Below, one piece after another: positions 1 to 8,250 of a DNA stretch of 30,281 bases (position 1 is its first letter; each line of letters begins with the position of its first letter). Origin of the DNA: Hyphomonadaceae bacterium (lineage in GTDB: Bacteria > Pseudomonadota > Alphaproteobacteria > Caulobacterales > Hyphomonadaceae); the NCBI GenBank assembly GCA_030696545.1, contig JAUYSA010000492.1, positions 1 to 30,281 of the forward strand, read 5' to 3'. Position numbers and translations under genes: made by a program. The notes beneath the pieces were generated by a model. The model was not told the origin of the DNA, made no database searches, and worked only from the letters and a program-made list of their open reading frames with translations.

Positions 1-530
1 TGCAGGCCCGGCAGGCTGTCGCCCATCTCGCCTTCAAGTTCAGCGCGTGGGGTCAACGCAGCAACCGAGTCGATGACCAGCACATCGATCGCGCCCGACC
101 GCACCAGCGTATCGGCGATTTCCAGCGCCTGTTCGCCCGTATCCGGCTGGGAGACCAGCAGGTCGTCCAGATCGACACCCAGCTTGCCGGCGTAAATCGG
201 ATCCAGCGCGTGCTCCGCGTCGATAAACGCGCCCACGCCGCCATTCTTCTGCGCTTCCGCAAGCACATGAAGCGCCAGCGTGGTCTTGCCCGAGCTTTCC
301 GGGCCGTAGATTTCGATGATGCGGCCGCGCGGCAGGCCACCAATGCCCAGCGCCACGTCGAGGCTGAGCGATCCGGTCGACAGTGCTTCGACGTCCATGG
401 CCGTGTTCTTGCCAAGGCGCATGATCGAGCCCTTGCCGAAATTGCGCTCGATTTGGCCCAGCGCTGTTTCGAGCGCCTTCTGCTTGTCCATACCCTTATC
501 TTCCACCAGCTTCAGAGCGGCGCCCGCCAT
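1..530 (-). CDS. recA: RecA recombinase, 5' part (3' end beyond the window)
   Basis: This is the first ~176 residues of RecA, the DNA-strand exchange ATPase and LexA co-protease of the SOS response. The translation begins MAGAALKLVEDKG and carries the Walker A motif GPESSGKTT at about residues 76-84. The DAEHALDP segment and the Walker B-like VLVIDSVAAL stretch follow. The rest of the gene lies left of position 1. ATG 530 is chosen because GGAG sits six bases upstream. In-frame ATGs at 536 and 551 are possible but lack a good ribosome site. The upstream region holds palindromes described separately. Identification is certain; only the exact start is open. Confidence 0.97.
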   Translation of the reverse strand, partial: MAGAALKLVEDKGMDKQKALETALGQIERNFGKGSIMRLGKNTAMDVEALSTGSLSLDVALGIGGLPRGRIIEIYGPESSGKTTLALHVLAEAQKNGGVGAFIDAEHALDPIYAGKLGVDLDDLLVSQPDTGEQALEIADTLVRSGAIDVLVIDSVAALTPRAELEGEMGDSLPGL

Positions 531-562
531 GTTCATCTCCACATCTGCCATGCTGGCTGAAG

Positions 563-578
563 GGCGGCAAATGCCGCC
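563..578 (-). promoter_or_regulatory. Hairpin in the recA leader
   Basis: A perfect GGCGGC / GCCGCC inverted repeat with a four-base loop lies 33-48 bases upstream of the chosen recA start, so it should be in the 5' untranslated leader. It has no U-tract, so it is not an obvious terminator. It could stabilise the mRNA or modulate translation. The structure is seen in the sequence; its role is unknown. Confidence 0.4.
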
Positions 579-594
579 GATTCCCAGCCCGTCT

Positions 595-628
595 GGAACA
601 GTTTGTACTACAAATGTTCTCGTGAACA
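595..628 (-). promoter_or_regulatory. Candidate SOS operator/promoter of recA
   Basis: Three GAAC/GTTC half-sites cluster upstream of recA. GGAACA lies at 595-600, and a perfect TGTTC-N4-GAACA palindrome at 615-628. An immediately adjacent inverted repeat TTTGTA-C-TACAAA is at 602-614. The usual alphaproteobacterial LexA box is two GTTC half-sites seven bases apart, and no such spacing is seen here. A TTGTTC-like -35 (minus strand) overlapping the palindrome and a TACAAA-like -10 are possible. LexA control of recA is established in general; that this particular site is the operator is inferred. Confidence 0.5.
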
Positions 629-635
629 AAGCGTG

Positions 636-666
636 AAAAAGCGACCGCGCTGAACTTTTTCAGCGC
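636..666 (-). terminator. Putative rho-independent terminator after the 719-1669 gene
   Basis: A perfect 8-bp stem, GCGCTGAA (647-654) with TTCAGCGC (659-666) and a CTTT loop, lies ~50 bases downstream of the minus-strand gene ending at 719. On the minus strand it is followed after six bases by a run of five T. It may insulate recA from read-through. Confidence 0.45.
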
Positions 667-718
667 CCCAAGCTGTGGTGTCTTAAAGGCGTTTTGGGCT
701 ACCAGCCCTAGGCGTGCG

Positions 719-1669
719 CTATTTCCGGACCTTTTCCTTAGCCCGCCCGCCGGCCAGCATTCCCGCCATCGAGTAATTCCCTTCATGGCAGGCGTATTCC
801 AGAACGGTGTTGGAGGTTGCGGACAGCACCATCTCCACCCGCCATGTGCGGCTGAACACGTCGGGGTCCTCGACCGTATAGGCATAGAGCAACTCGTCCG
901 CCGCTATCCGCGTGAAGCGCTCTGTTACTCGGGCATTGTGGGAGACGAGCAGCGGCGATGCGGGCTTGAACGCATCGCCGGGCACGAAGTTGATGGTTTC
1001 GACCACCAGCGTGTCGCCCTCCCACCAGCCGACGGAATCGCCCATCCAGCGCCGCATCTCCGGCGGCAGGCGCGGCGCGCCATTCAGCCGAACGATACGC
1101 ACATCCCTGTTCTGCTCCATCGAGATAACGAGATGGTCGGGCGTCTGTACAATCTGGTAGTTGGCATTGTAGCGCGGCACGAACAGAGGCGCGCCAGTGG
1201 CGCCAGACCCACCCACCAGGCAACGCTCTGTCGAGGGGCGCCCTTCCGGTCCGTCGAAATCCGTCATCCCCTTTGCCTGCTCCGCCTTCAACCTGGCGCG
1301 GCCAGCATCGCTGTACGGCATCTTTCCATTCGGCGGATCGACGATCAGCGACGTGCGGATCTCACCGTTGATCCGCGTCATGTGCGCGCTGAATTCCCAC
1401 CATTCCGATCCGCGCGCGCCAACGCCGTCGCTGGTATCGGCCGTGAACGCCTCCGCACTTGAGACTGCGAATGCCGAAGCGCGTTCTGCAGTCGTCGTCG
1501 GCCCATCGAAGACAGCCGGCCGCTCCAGCGGCGTCGCCGTCAGGCTGCTCCACACGCCCTGAAGATCAGGAGCTCCCGACGATGTTCGCGGTGTCTTGAA
1601 ACTCCCTTGTGCGCCGGCGGGCGCGCAGACAAGAAAACAGGCTGCAAGCAAGGGTCCGGCAATCCGCAT
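719..1669 (-). CDS. Exported protein of the uncharacterised EYACHEGNY family (paralogue 1)
   Basis: A 316-aa protein with a Sec signal peptide (hydrophobic residues 4-20 ending APAGAQ), so probably periplasmic. Family landmarks in order are PDLQGVWSS (~35), ERCLVGG (~150), YNANYQIVQTPDHLVI (~170), GDSVGWWEGDTLVVET (~210), VTERFTR (~250) and the C-terminal EYACHEGNY (~290). I recognise the family only as widespread uncharacterised secreted proteins in Proteobacteria and Acidobacteria. The enzymatic role is unknown. The two invariant cysteines (ERC and ACHEG) could form a disulfide, and the HE pair could bind a metal; both are guesses. Two more paralogues lie at 15680-16900 and 23010-24041. This copy is the most divergent: it lacks the MYNNN asparagine run of the others and reads RYNANY instead. 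It is divergent from the thiolase-like gene at 1762. Confidence 0.85.
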   Translation of the reverse strand: MRIAGPLLAACFLVCAPAGAQGSFKTPRTSSGAPDLQGVWSSLTATPLERPAVFDGPTTTAERASAFAVSSAEAFTADTSDGVGARGSEWWEFSAHMTRINGEIRTSLIVDPPNGKMPYSDAGRARLKAEQAKGMTDFDGPEGRPSTERCLVGGSGATGAPLFVPRYNANYQIVQTPDHLVISMEQNRDVRIVRLNGAPRLPPEMRRWMGDSVGWWEGDTLVVETINFVPGDAFKPASPLLVSHNARVTERFTRIAADELLYAYTVEDPDVFSRTWRVEMVLSATSNTVLEYACHEGNYSMAGMLAGGRAKEKVRK

Positions 1670-1761
1670 AACCCAAGGGCTAGCATGGCGTGTGGACCCC
1701 GCAAGCAGCGCACCCCGATTTCAGGATTGATTGTCGGTAACGACTGCGCTCTTGATCAACC

Positions 1762-3267
1762 ATGAGCCTTTCACCTGACCAAATTCCCGTCATCGCTGGC
1801 GTCGGCGAAGTTACTGACCGTTCCAGAGACTGCACGGCCGCTATGGAGCCGTTGCGCCTGATGGCGGAAGCCGCCCAGCGTGCAGACGCGGAGGCGCATG
1901 GCCTTCTGCGCGATGTCGACTCAGTCGACATCGTCGGGCTGGTCAGCTGGCGTTACGAAAACCCCACGGCCCAGCTCTCCTCCCTCCTCGGCATCGCACC
2001 CTCGCGCGCCGTCTATGGCGATGTCGGCGGCGAAAGCCCGGTGCGGTTCCTTCACGAAGCCGCCCAGCGCATTGCTCGCGGCGAAAGCAGCATCGCCCTC
2101 GTTCTCGGCGCCGAAGCTCAGTATGCGGTCAACAACGCCAAACGAGCCAACACCGAACCACCGTGGACGCCGTACGCCGTCGATGCGCCTCGCTTCAAAC
2201 GCGCGGCGGATTACGTCCACCCGCTCGCAATCCGGCAAGGCGTGGCGTGGCCGGTGAATGTTTATCCGTTCTACGAAGTCGCCGCCGCTCACGCCTGGGG
2301 GCAAACGCCCGCACAGGCGCAGGAGGAAACCGGCCGCATCTGGTCGGTCTATTCGCAGGTCGCGGCCGGAAACCCCTATTCATGGCTGTCTAAGGCGCTG
2401 ACGCCGCAGGAGATCACCACGCCGACAGCGGACAACCGCTACATCTCCTGGCCCTACACCAAGCGCATGGTCGCCAATCCAAATGTGAACCAGGGCGCAG
2501 CGGTCATCATCACCTCGCTAGCCAAAGCGCGCGCCGCCGGCATTCCGGATGACCAGCTGGTTTTCTTCGGGCTGGGCGCATTCGCAAACGATCGGCGCGA
2601 CTGGCTGTCGCGCGATCATTACCGCCACAGCATGGCGCAGCATGTCCTGCTCGAAACAATGCAGGCGCAGTTGCGCGGCGATAAATTCGACGCGCTCGAA
2701 CTCTATTCCTGCTTTCCCATCGTGCCCAAGCTGGCGCAACGCACGCTCGCCTTGGCGCCATCCACGGAGCCGACTGTAACTGGCGGCCTCAGCTTCTTCG
2801 GCGCGCCGCTGAACAACCACATGACCCACGCAGCCTGCGCCATGGTGCAGCGGATACGCTCAGGCGCCGCCAATGGGCTGCTCTACGGGCAAGGGGAGTT
2901 CGTCACCAAGCATTACGGTCTCGCCCTCGCCCGCGAGCCAGCAATCTCGAACGGTATCCACGACATCACGCTGAACGCCGGCGTCCAGCAACGCGCCGAC
3001 CCACTTCTGGGCGATGCACGCGCCATCGACGAAAACCCTGATGGCGATGCTGAACTCGAAACCTTCACGGTCGTCCACGATCATGCCGGCCTGCCAACCC
3101 ATGCTGTAATACTGGCGCTCATGCCCAACGGCGCCCGCACCGCGGCGCGCACAACGGACGCTGACGAAATAGCCTGGCTGACCAGCGCCAGCCATTTTCC
3201 CGTCGGCGCCAAGGGCCGGGTCCATACAGGGGCAGACAGCCTGCCGGAATGGCGTGGTCACGCATGA
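1762..3267 (+). CDS. Thiolase-like protein type 1 (TLP1), annotated as acetyl-CoA acetyltransferase
   Basis: A 501-aa thiolase-fold protein. The N-terminal half starts IPVIAGVGEVTDRS and has the ALVLGAEA segment. The C-terminal thiolase half includes GGLSFFGAPLNNHMTHA (~340-356) and GEFVTKHYGLAL. About 90 extra residues follow (from ~410, LETFTVVHDHAGLP onward), as in the additional C-terminal domain of mycobacterial TLP1 proteins. Where classical thiolases carry the nucleophilic cysteine, this protein reads GGESPVRFL with no cysteine, so degradative or biosynthetic thiolase chemistry is doubtful. TLP1 proteins have no settled function; acyl-CoA binding or lipid metabolism is inferred from the fold. 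It is monocistronic, with ATG 1762 shortly after a divergent promoter gap. Confidence 0.85.
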   Translation: MSLSPDQIPVIAGVGEVTDRSRDCTAAMEPLRLMAEAAQRADAEAHGLLRDVDSVDIVGLVSWRYENPTAQLSSLLGIAPSRAVYGDVGGESPVRFLHEAAQRIARGESSIALVLGAEAQYAVNNAKRANTEPPWTPYAVDAPRFKRAADYVHPLAIRQGVAWPVNVYPFYEVAAAHAWGQTPAQAQEETGRIWSVYSQVAAGNPYSWLSKALTPQEITTPTADNRYISWPYTKRMVANPNVNQGAAVIITSLAKARAAGIPDDQLVFFGLGAFANDRRDWLSRDHYRHSMAQHVLLETMQAQLRGDKFDALELYSCFPIVPKLAQRTLALAPSTEPTVTGGLSFFGAPLNNHMTHAACAMVQRIRSGAANGLLYGQGEFVTKHYGLALAREPAISNGIHDITLNAGVQQRADPLLGDARAIDENPDGDAELETFTVVHDHAGLPTHAVILALMPNGARTAARTTDADEIAWLTSASHFPVGAKGRVHTGADSLPEWRGHA

Positions 3268-3344
3268 TCTATCGCGCGTGATCCAAGTCCCCTCGCCACG
3301 CGCCTGCGCTGTGATATGGGTGTCCGAGATTCAAGGAGAACCCT

Positions 3345-3869
3345 ATGCGCATCGTCGGCTTCATCGCTGTTTCAGCCTTTGCGCTGGCCCTTGCCGCCTG
3401 CAATGACAGCGCGCCCGCCGCACCGGCTCCAGATCCGACCGTTTCCGCCGCCACGACTGAAACGGCCGTCGCAGAAGCCCTCGCCAAGCGCGATGCCGAA
3501 GCCGTCGCCCTGCACGCTGATGCAGGCCCGGCGGTTTATTTCGTCAACCTGCGCGACGGGATGACAGTGCCGCAATCCTTCCGCGTCGTCTTTGGCGCGT
3601 ACGGCATTGGCGTTGCACCGGCACTGGTCGACAAGCCGAACACCGGGCACCATCATCTTCTCATCGATACGGAGCTGAGCGCGGAGGAGATGCAGTACGC
3701 CATCCCGAACGACGCCCAGCACATGCATTTCGGCGGCGGCCAGACGGAAGTGGTTCTGCAGCTTGGGCCGGGCCAGCACACACTGCAGCTCGCCTTCGGC
3801 GACATGAACCATGAGCTGCACAAGCCGGCGCACATCATGTCGAGCAAGATCACCGTAACGGTGCAGTAG
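3345..3869 (+). CDS. DUF4399-like lipoprotein
   Basis: A 174-aa protein beginning with a lipoprotein signal peptide (MRIVGFIAV..., lipobox LAAC with Cys19), so probably membrane-anchored in the periplasm. The body matches the DUF4399 pattern: VYFVNLRDGMTVPQSFRVVF, then NTGHHHLLID, a MHFGGGQTE turn, LQLGPGQHTLQLAFGD, and a terminal ITVTVQ strand. The HHH triplet and HMHFGGG look like possible metal ligands, but function is not established for the family. An AAGGAG ribosome site precedes ATG 3345. It converges with the phytochrome gene, two bases apart. The junction 3864-3888 contains an imperfect hairpin that could serve both transcripts. Confidence 0.85.
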   Translation: MRIVGFIAVSAFALALAACNDSAPAAPAPDPTVSAATTETAVAEALAKRDAEAVALHADAGPAVYFVNLRDGMTVPQSFRVVFGAYGIGVAPALVDKPNTGHHHLLIDTELSAEEMQYAIPNDAQHMHFGGGQTEVVLQLGPGQHTLQLAFGDMNHELHKPAHIMSSKITVTVQ

Positions 3870-3871
3870 GA

Positions 3872-6463
3872 CTACTTTTCGTCCTGCGAACGCAACAGGC
3901 TCGCGATCGCGTCCGCGAGTGTTGTGCCCGCGTAAGGTTTCCTGACCACAGGCACGGAGCGCATCGACTCCGGCACCATCAGCGTGTCGCCATACCCCGT
4001 GGCGAACATGAACGGCACGCCGAGATCGCGCAGCAATTCCGCAACCGACGCAGACGTGTGATCACCAAGATTCACGTCGAGCACTGCAAGATCAGGCCTC
4101 GCCTGACTGATATACTTCATCGCGTGTTCCGAGGTCGGCGCAATCACAACCTGAGCGGCGCCGAGTTCCTTGAGGCAGCTCTCGGCGTCCAGCGCGATCA
4201 GCACCTGATCCTCAACCAGCAGCACGCGAAGACCCGACAGGCTGGCCCGACGCACCTCTCCATCGGGTACAGGCGTAGCCACCGCTGCTTCTGCCTGCTC
4301 GCCCGCCATCACATACCGTGACGGGATCACAAATCGCGCGACTGCGCCTTCGGGCGGAAAGCTGATCCCCGCTTCGCCACCGAGGTCGAACGGCACCACC
4401 CGGTTGATCAGCGTCGACCCGAACCCGTTACGTGTGGGTTTGGAAACCGGGGGACCATTCCGTTCCTCCCAGAGTAGCTCGCAATCGCCATTCGGCAATG
4501 TGTTCCAGGTCACGTGAACCGATCCCGCGTCGCTGGAGAGCGAGCCATACTTTGCAGCGTTGGTCGCCAGTTCGTGCGCAACCAGCGCCAAGGAAGAATA
4601 AGCGCGTCCGTCGAGCCGCACCGGCGGCCCCTGCAGGCGTGTCCGCTCCCCGCCGATCGCGCCGCCATAAGCAGCCATCTCTGATTCCAGCAGCCTGCGC
4701 AGGTCGCCACCGCCGCCCTCACGCGTGATCTGGTCGTGCGCGAACGCGAGCGCGTGAATCCGGCCCGCCACTGCTTCAGCGTAGCTCTTCACATCAGTCG
4801 CGCCGGCTTTGGATTGCTCCACGATCGACTTGGTCAGGGCGAGGATGTTCTTGACGCGGTGGTTCAGTTCCTCGTTCACCAGCTTGCGGCGAACCTCGGT
4901 GCGTTTCTTTTCCTCTGCGGTCGCCTCTGTGTGCCTTAGCACCACATCACGCAGATAGTTCTGCGCGGCGTCCGCAATCGCTATGTCGCCCTCTGTCCAT
5001 GGCGTGGACTGGCCGCGCACTTCCTCGCGCCACAGTTCAAAACTCTTGCGGGGCGTCAGGCGGTCGCCCAGCGGGCCAACCTGCTTCACCGGCTCTCCGC
5101 CCCAATCGACGAACCGGCTTTCTTCCGACCGGAAGAACAGCAGATAATCGCGCGCACTGTGCGACATCGGAATGGCGAGCACCCCAGCGACGGTTTCGAC
5201 GTGCTCCGCCGCCTCGGGAATGAACTTGCTGAGCTGGTTTGTCGCCCAGACCTCGCCCTGCGAAGCCGTATCCAGCAACTGGGCCAGCGGCTTGATCATG
5301 CTTTCAGGCGGCACGGCGCCGAAGGTGATCCAGGCCCGGTTGATCCAGAGCGCGGCGCCGTCACACGGGATCAGTTTCGCAATATCGGTGATGCGCGGGC
5401 TCAGTGACTCGTGCAGCTCTTCTTCCGGCGGCAGCTCGGCCACGATGCGATCCAGCCGCGCCCGCGCCTTGCTGGCTATGTCAAAGCGTTCGCGCCGCTC
5501 CAGCGTCTCCACCTGCAGCGAGAAGTATTGCCCGAACAATTCGGCGCCAATGCGCAGGGGCAGCGGCACAACCTTCGGCGAATAATGGTGGCACGCGATC
5601 AGCCCCCACAGCTCACCTTCAACCATGATGGAAATCGACATCGACGCATCGACGCCCATGTTCTGCAGGTATTCGCAATGCACGGGCGACACCGACCGAA
5701 GCTGCGCATAGCTCATGTCCAGCGGGGCTTCGCTCTTCTTCACGGGCGGCAGCATCGGCTGCGGCGCATACCGGACATCGGAAATCATGCGGATCCAGTT
5801 GCGCTTGTAGAGTTCGCGCGCCTGCACCGGAATGTCTGACGCTGGAAAATGCTGGTTGAGAAAGCTGCCTAGATCGGCCCGCTTCTGTTCGGCGATCACC
5901 CGCCCTGCCCCGTTGTGCAGCAGCTTGTAGATCATCACGCGATCATAGCCGATCATCAGCTGGATCATCCGCGCGGCCGACGACGCCAGCTTTGGCAAGC
6001 TCTTCTCGTCAGCCAACCGCCGCACCAGCGCTCGCGTCAGCTCCAGCGGCCCATATCCGTCGGCGTTCTCAGCCGATTCCTGAAACTCCAGATAGGTGCG
6101 GCCGAGATGCGCATGGGCCGCCACGTCGAACAGCTTCGGGCTGCCGTGGACTGACAGCCCGAACACTAGCCCCGGCGCCGCCGGCCCAACAGACTTGGCA
6201 GCGGCATTTCTCACCGCATGCGCAGCCGCCGCGCCGATGATCACTTCCAGTGTCTGCCCCGGAACCGCGTCAGCGCCGGCCCCGGCGCCGAGCAGGTCGG
6301 CTGCATTGGCGGAGGCGTGCGTCACTACCTGTTGGACAGCATCGTAAACCAGCATCGCACCATGCGGCTGGATCGAGCCTGGAATATGAATCGGCTCGCG
6401 GTCGCAATTCGTCAGGTCAGCTTCACCGAAGTCCGGCTGGTCAGTCGTTGGCTTTCCGATCAT
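3872..6463 (-). CDS. bphP: Bacteriophytochrome hybrid: PAS-GAF-PHY, HWE histidine kinase and receiver domain
   Basis: An 863-aa red/far-red photoreceptor. Near the N terminus NCDREPIHIPGSIQPHG supplies Cys20, the expected thioether anchor for biliverdin. The GAF domain has FPASDIP, SPVHCEYLQNMG and CHHYSPK, which contain the chromophore-pocket Asp and His residues. The PHY tongue motif PRKSF is present. The kinase is of HWE type: ELNHRVKNILA (phospho-acceptor His), HELATNAAKYG and WEERNGPP. A C-terminal receiver domain (VLLVEDQ..., phospho-acceptor in LAVLDVNLGD, Lys in VRKPY) is fused on, so the output may be an internal phosphorelay or a phosphate sink. ATG 6463 overlaps the heme oxygenase stop by four bases (ATGA), indicating translational coupling. 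A longer in-frame extension to 6577 lies inside that gene and is rejected as the start. No other output protein is adjacent. Confidence 0.95.
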   Translation of the reverse strand: MIGKPTTDQPDFGEADLTNCDREPIHIPGSIQPHGAMLVYDAVQQVVTHASANAADLLGAGAGADAVPGQTLEVIIGAAAAHAVRNAAAKSVGPAAPGLVFGLSVHGSPKLFDVAAHAHLGRTYLEFQESAENADGYGPLELTRALVRRLADEKSLPKLASSAARMIQLMIGYDRVMIYKLLHNGAGRVIAEQKRADLGSFLNQHFPASDIPVQARELYKRNWIRMISDVRYAPQPMLPPVKKSEAPLDMSYAQLRSVSPVHCEYLQNMGVDASMSISIMVEGELWGLIACHHYSPKVVPLPLRIGAELFGQYFSLQVETLERRERFDIASKARARLDRIVAELPPEEELHESLSPRITDIAKLIPCDGAALWINRAWITFGAVPPESMIKPLAQLLDTASQGEVWATNQLSKFIPEAAEHVETVAGVLAIPMSHSARDYLLFFRSEESRFVDWGGEPVKQVGPLGDRLTPRKSFELWREEVRGQSTPWTEGDIAIADAAQNYLRDVVLRHTEATAEEKKRTEVRRKLVNEELNHRVKNILALTKSIVEQSKAGATDVKSYAEAVAGRIHALAFAHDQITREGGGGDLRRLLESEMAAYGGAIGGERTRLQGPPVRLDGRAYSSLALVAHELATNAAKYGSLSSDAGSVHVTWNTLPNGDCELLWEERNGPPVSKPTRNGFGSTLINRVVPFDLGGEAGISFPPEGAVARFVIPSRYVMAGEQAEAAVATPVPDGEVRRASLSGLRVLLVEDQVLIALDAESCLKELGAAQVVIAPTSEHAMKYISQARPDLAVLDVNLGDHTSASVAELLRDLGVPFMFATGYGDTLMVPESMRSVPVVRKPYAGTTLADAIASLLRSQDEK

Positions 6464-7041
6464 GCGCGGGCTGCTGCCTCGCGATAGGCATCGGCAAAAG
6501 CGTTGAACGTCGCCCGTGCAGCGTCGTGGCAAGGCGCTTCTGGCGCCGCCGCCATCATCGCCAGGAAGCTGCGCCATGCATCGCGGTCGCCAGCCTGCCT
6601 GAACATGTGACGGGCGCCAAACTCAGCTGTCAGGCCCATTTCGGCAACCGACCTCACAAGCATTCTCGCCCCAACCGATGCGCCTTCCAGCACGTAGAGA
6701 ACGCCCAGAAGCTCGGCGGTAGAAACCGGCCCATCCCGATATTCCTCAGGCGCAGCCACTCCGCCAAGATCGGCAATGTCCTGCCCAACCAGCCCCGCAA
6801 TCCGCCGCGCGGGCCATTCCGCCCAGACCAGCTCCGCCGCAGAGGCATCGAGCAGCCGCTCATATTTTGCGCGCATCGCAAACGTGGCCTCGAGATACCG
6901 CAGATAGCCTTCACGCGTCGCGAACATGCCGGCGCGCTGGACAATATCCTCAACGCGAGCATGGGCATCGTCCGTGGCGCGCTTCAGGGCAAAGCGCCGG
7001 TCATCGACGGCAAGACCCCGCGCTACTTCCGGCAGATACAT
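6460..7041 (-). CDS. bphO: Biliverdin-producing heme oxygenase
   Basis: A bacterial heme oxygenase that opens heme to biliverdin, the chromophore of the phytochrome encoded immediately downstream. LKRATDDAHARVE provides the proximal heme-ligand histidine (His27 from the start used here). YVLEGASVGARML is the distal-helix glycine-rich motif. ATG 7041 gives 193 aa, close to the family's usual size. An upstream in-frame ATG at 7089 (209 aa) cannot be excluded, and neither has a strong ribosome site. The four-base overlap with bphP makes a two-gene photosensor operon, so pigment synthesis and apoprotein are co-produced. Confidence 0.9.
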   Translation of the reverse strand: MYLPEVARGLAVDDRRFALKRATDDAHARVEDIVQRAGMFATREGYLRYLEATFAMRAKYERLLDASAAELVWAEWPARRIAGLVGQDIADLGGVAAPEEYRDGPVSTAELLGVLYVLEGASVGARMLVRSVAEMGLTAEFGARHMFRQAGDRDAWRSFLAMMAAAPEAPCHDAARATFNAFADAYREAAARA

Positions 7042-7266
7042 TGAAAGCACGCCCTGTCCGCAATATCGCCAAGTCCGCCAATCGGACATGACCCCGGACC
7101 CGCCTTGAACCTATCCCCGAAAAGGGATTTAGGATCCGGCAGGCTGCCCCCGCGCTGTCATAAGATAATCCGCCGCCCGATACTGTCGAATCTGTGATGC
7201 AGCAGCTGCTTTTAGCGCCCGCCGCCCCATCTTGAGCCCCAGCCAGGAAGGACCACATCTGACGCC

Positions 7267-8226
7267 ATGAACCATATTCGCACCTTCATGCTTCTGGCCG
7301 CCATGACGGCCCTTTTCGTCGGCGTCGGCTACCTGATCGGCGGCCCGACCGGCATGGCCGTGGCGCTCGCGTTCGCCCTGGTCGGCAACCTGATCAGCTA
7401 CTGGAATGCCGACAAGATCGTCCTGTCGATGTACAAGGCGCAGGAAGTCACCGCCGACAACCCCGACGCCCGCATCCGCACCTACGCCAGCGACGTGCGC
7501 GAAATGGCCCAGCGCGCCGGCATGCCCATGCCGAAGATCACGATCATCGAAAGCGACCAGCCGAACGCCTTCGCCACCGGCCGCGACCCCGCCCATGCGG
7601 CCGTCGCCGCCACCACCGGCCTGCTGACGATGCTCGACCGCCGCGAAATCCGCGCGGTCATGGGCCACGAACTGGCGCATGTGAAAAATCGCGACACCCT
7701 GACGATGACCGTCACGGCCACCATCGCCGGCGCCATTTCAGCCCTCGCCAACTTCGCCTTCTTCTTCGGCGGCAACGACCGCGAACGCCCCGGCGGCTTC
7801 ATCGGCGTCATCGCCATCATGATCCTCGCCCCCATGGCCGCCGCCCTCGTCCAGATGGCGATCAGCCGTGGCCGCGAATACGAAGCCGATGCCGGCGGCG
7901 CCGAAATTTCCGGCGACCCGCAGGCGCTCGCTTCTGCCCTGCAGAAGATCGACGCTTATGCCCGGGGTGGCCGCGTCAATCTCAATGCCGAGCGCAACCC
8001 CGCCACCGCGCACATGTTCATCATCAACCCGCTGAACGGACATGGCGCCGACAACCTGTTCTCGACCCACCCGTCGACCAGCAACCGCGTCGCCGCCCTG
8101 CTCGGCCGCTTCGGCGGCAAGGCAACTCCGCCGCAACCCGAGATGGTTACATCGACCCGCAAGCGCTCGATGGGTCCGTGGGAACAGCCCGCCGCCCAGC
8201 CACGCAAGCCGGGTCCTTGGGGCTGA
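7267..8226 (+). CDS. htpX: Membrane zinc metalloprotease HtpX
   Basis: A 319-aa M48-family inner-membrane protease that degrades misfolded membrane proteins. Two N-terminal membrane segments (residues ~5-50) precede the zinc motif in MGHELAHVKN. Two more hydrophobic stretches follow (ISALANFAFFF and IGVIAIMILAPMAAAL). REYEADAGG supplies the third zinc ligand. It is somewhat longer than E. coli HtpX (293 aa) because of a Pro/Gly-rich tail. A CTTGAA hexamer at 7104-7109 in the upstream gap resembles a heat-shock -35 element, but I see no convincing partner -10. ATG 7267 lies 16 bases after AAGGA. It converges on prfA. Confidence 0.95.
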   Translation: MNHIRTFMLLAAMTALFVGVGYLIGGPTGMAVALAFALVGNLISYWNADKIVLSMYKAQEVTADNPDARIRTYASDVREMAQRAGMPMPKITIIESDQPNAFATGRDPAHAAVAATTGLLTMLDRREIRAVMGHELAHVKNRDTLTMTVTATIAGAISALANFAFFFGGNDRERPGGFIGVIAIMILAPMAAALVQMAISRGREYEADAGGAEISGDPQALASALQKIDAYARGGRVNLNAERNPATAHMFIINPLNGHGADNLFSTHPSTSNRVAALLGRFGGKATPPQPEMVTSTRKRSMGPWEQPAAQPRKPGPWG

Positions 8227-8250
8227 CGGCAGCGCGGGGCTAGCCGTTTT
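8226..8250 (+). terminator. Weak terminator after htpX
   Basis: ACGGC (8226-8230) pairs with GCCGT (8243-8247), followed by TTTT. It spans the last base of the htpX stop region and the end of prfA, so it would act mainly on the plus strand. The stem is only five base pairs, hence low confidence. Confidence 0.35.

Noticed and set aside
6464..6577. Longer N terminus for the bacteriophytochrome
   Set aside because: The extension overlaps the heme oxygenase gene and lacks PAS-like sequence; ATG 6463 gives the expected position of the chromophore cysteine and an ATGA overlap.
7104..7132. Heat-shock promoter for htpX
   Set aside because: CTTGAA at 7104 resembles a sigma-32 -35 element, but no matching -10 is found at the right spacing and the start codon is ~160 bp away.
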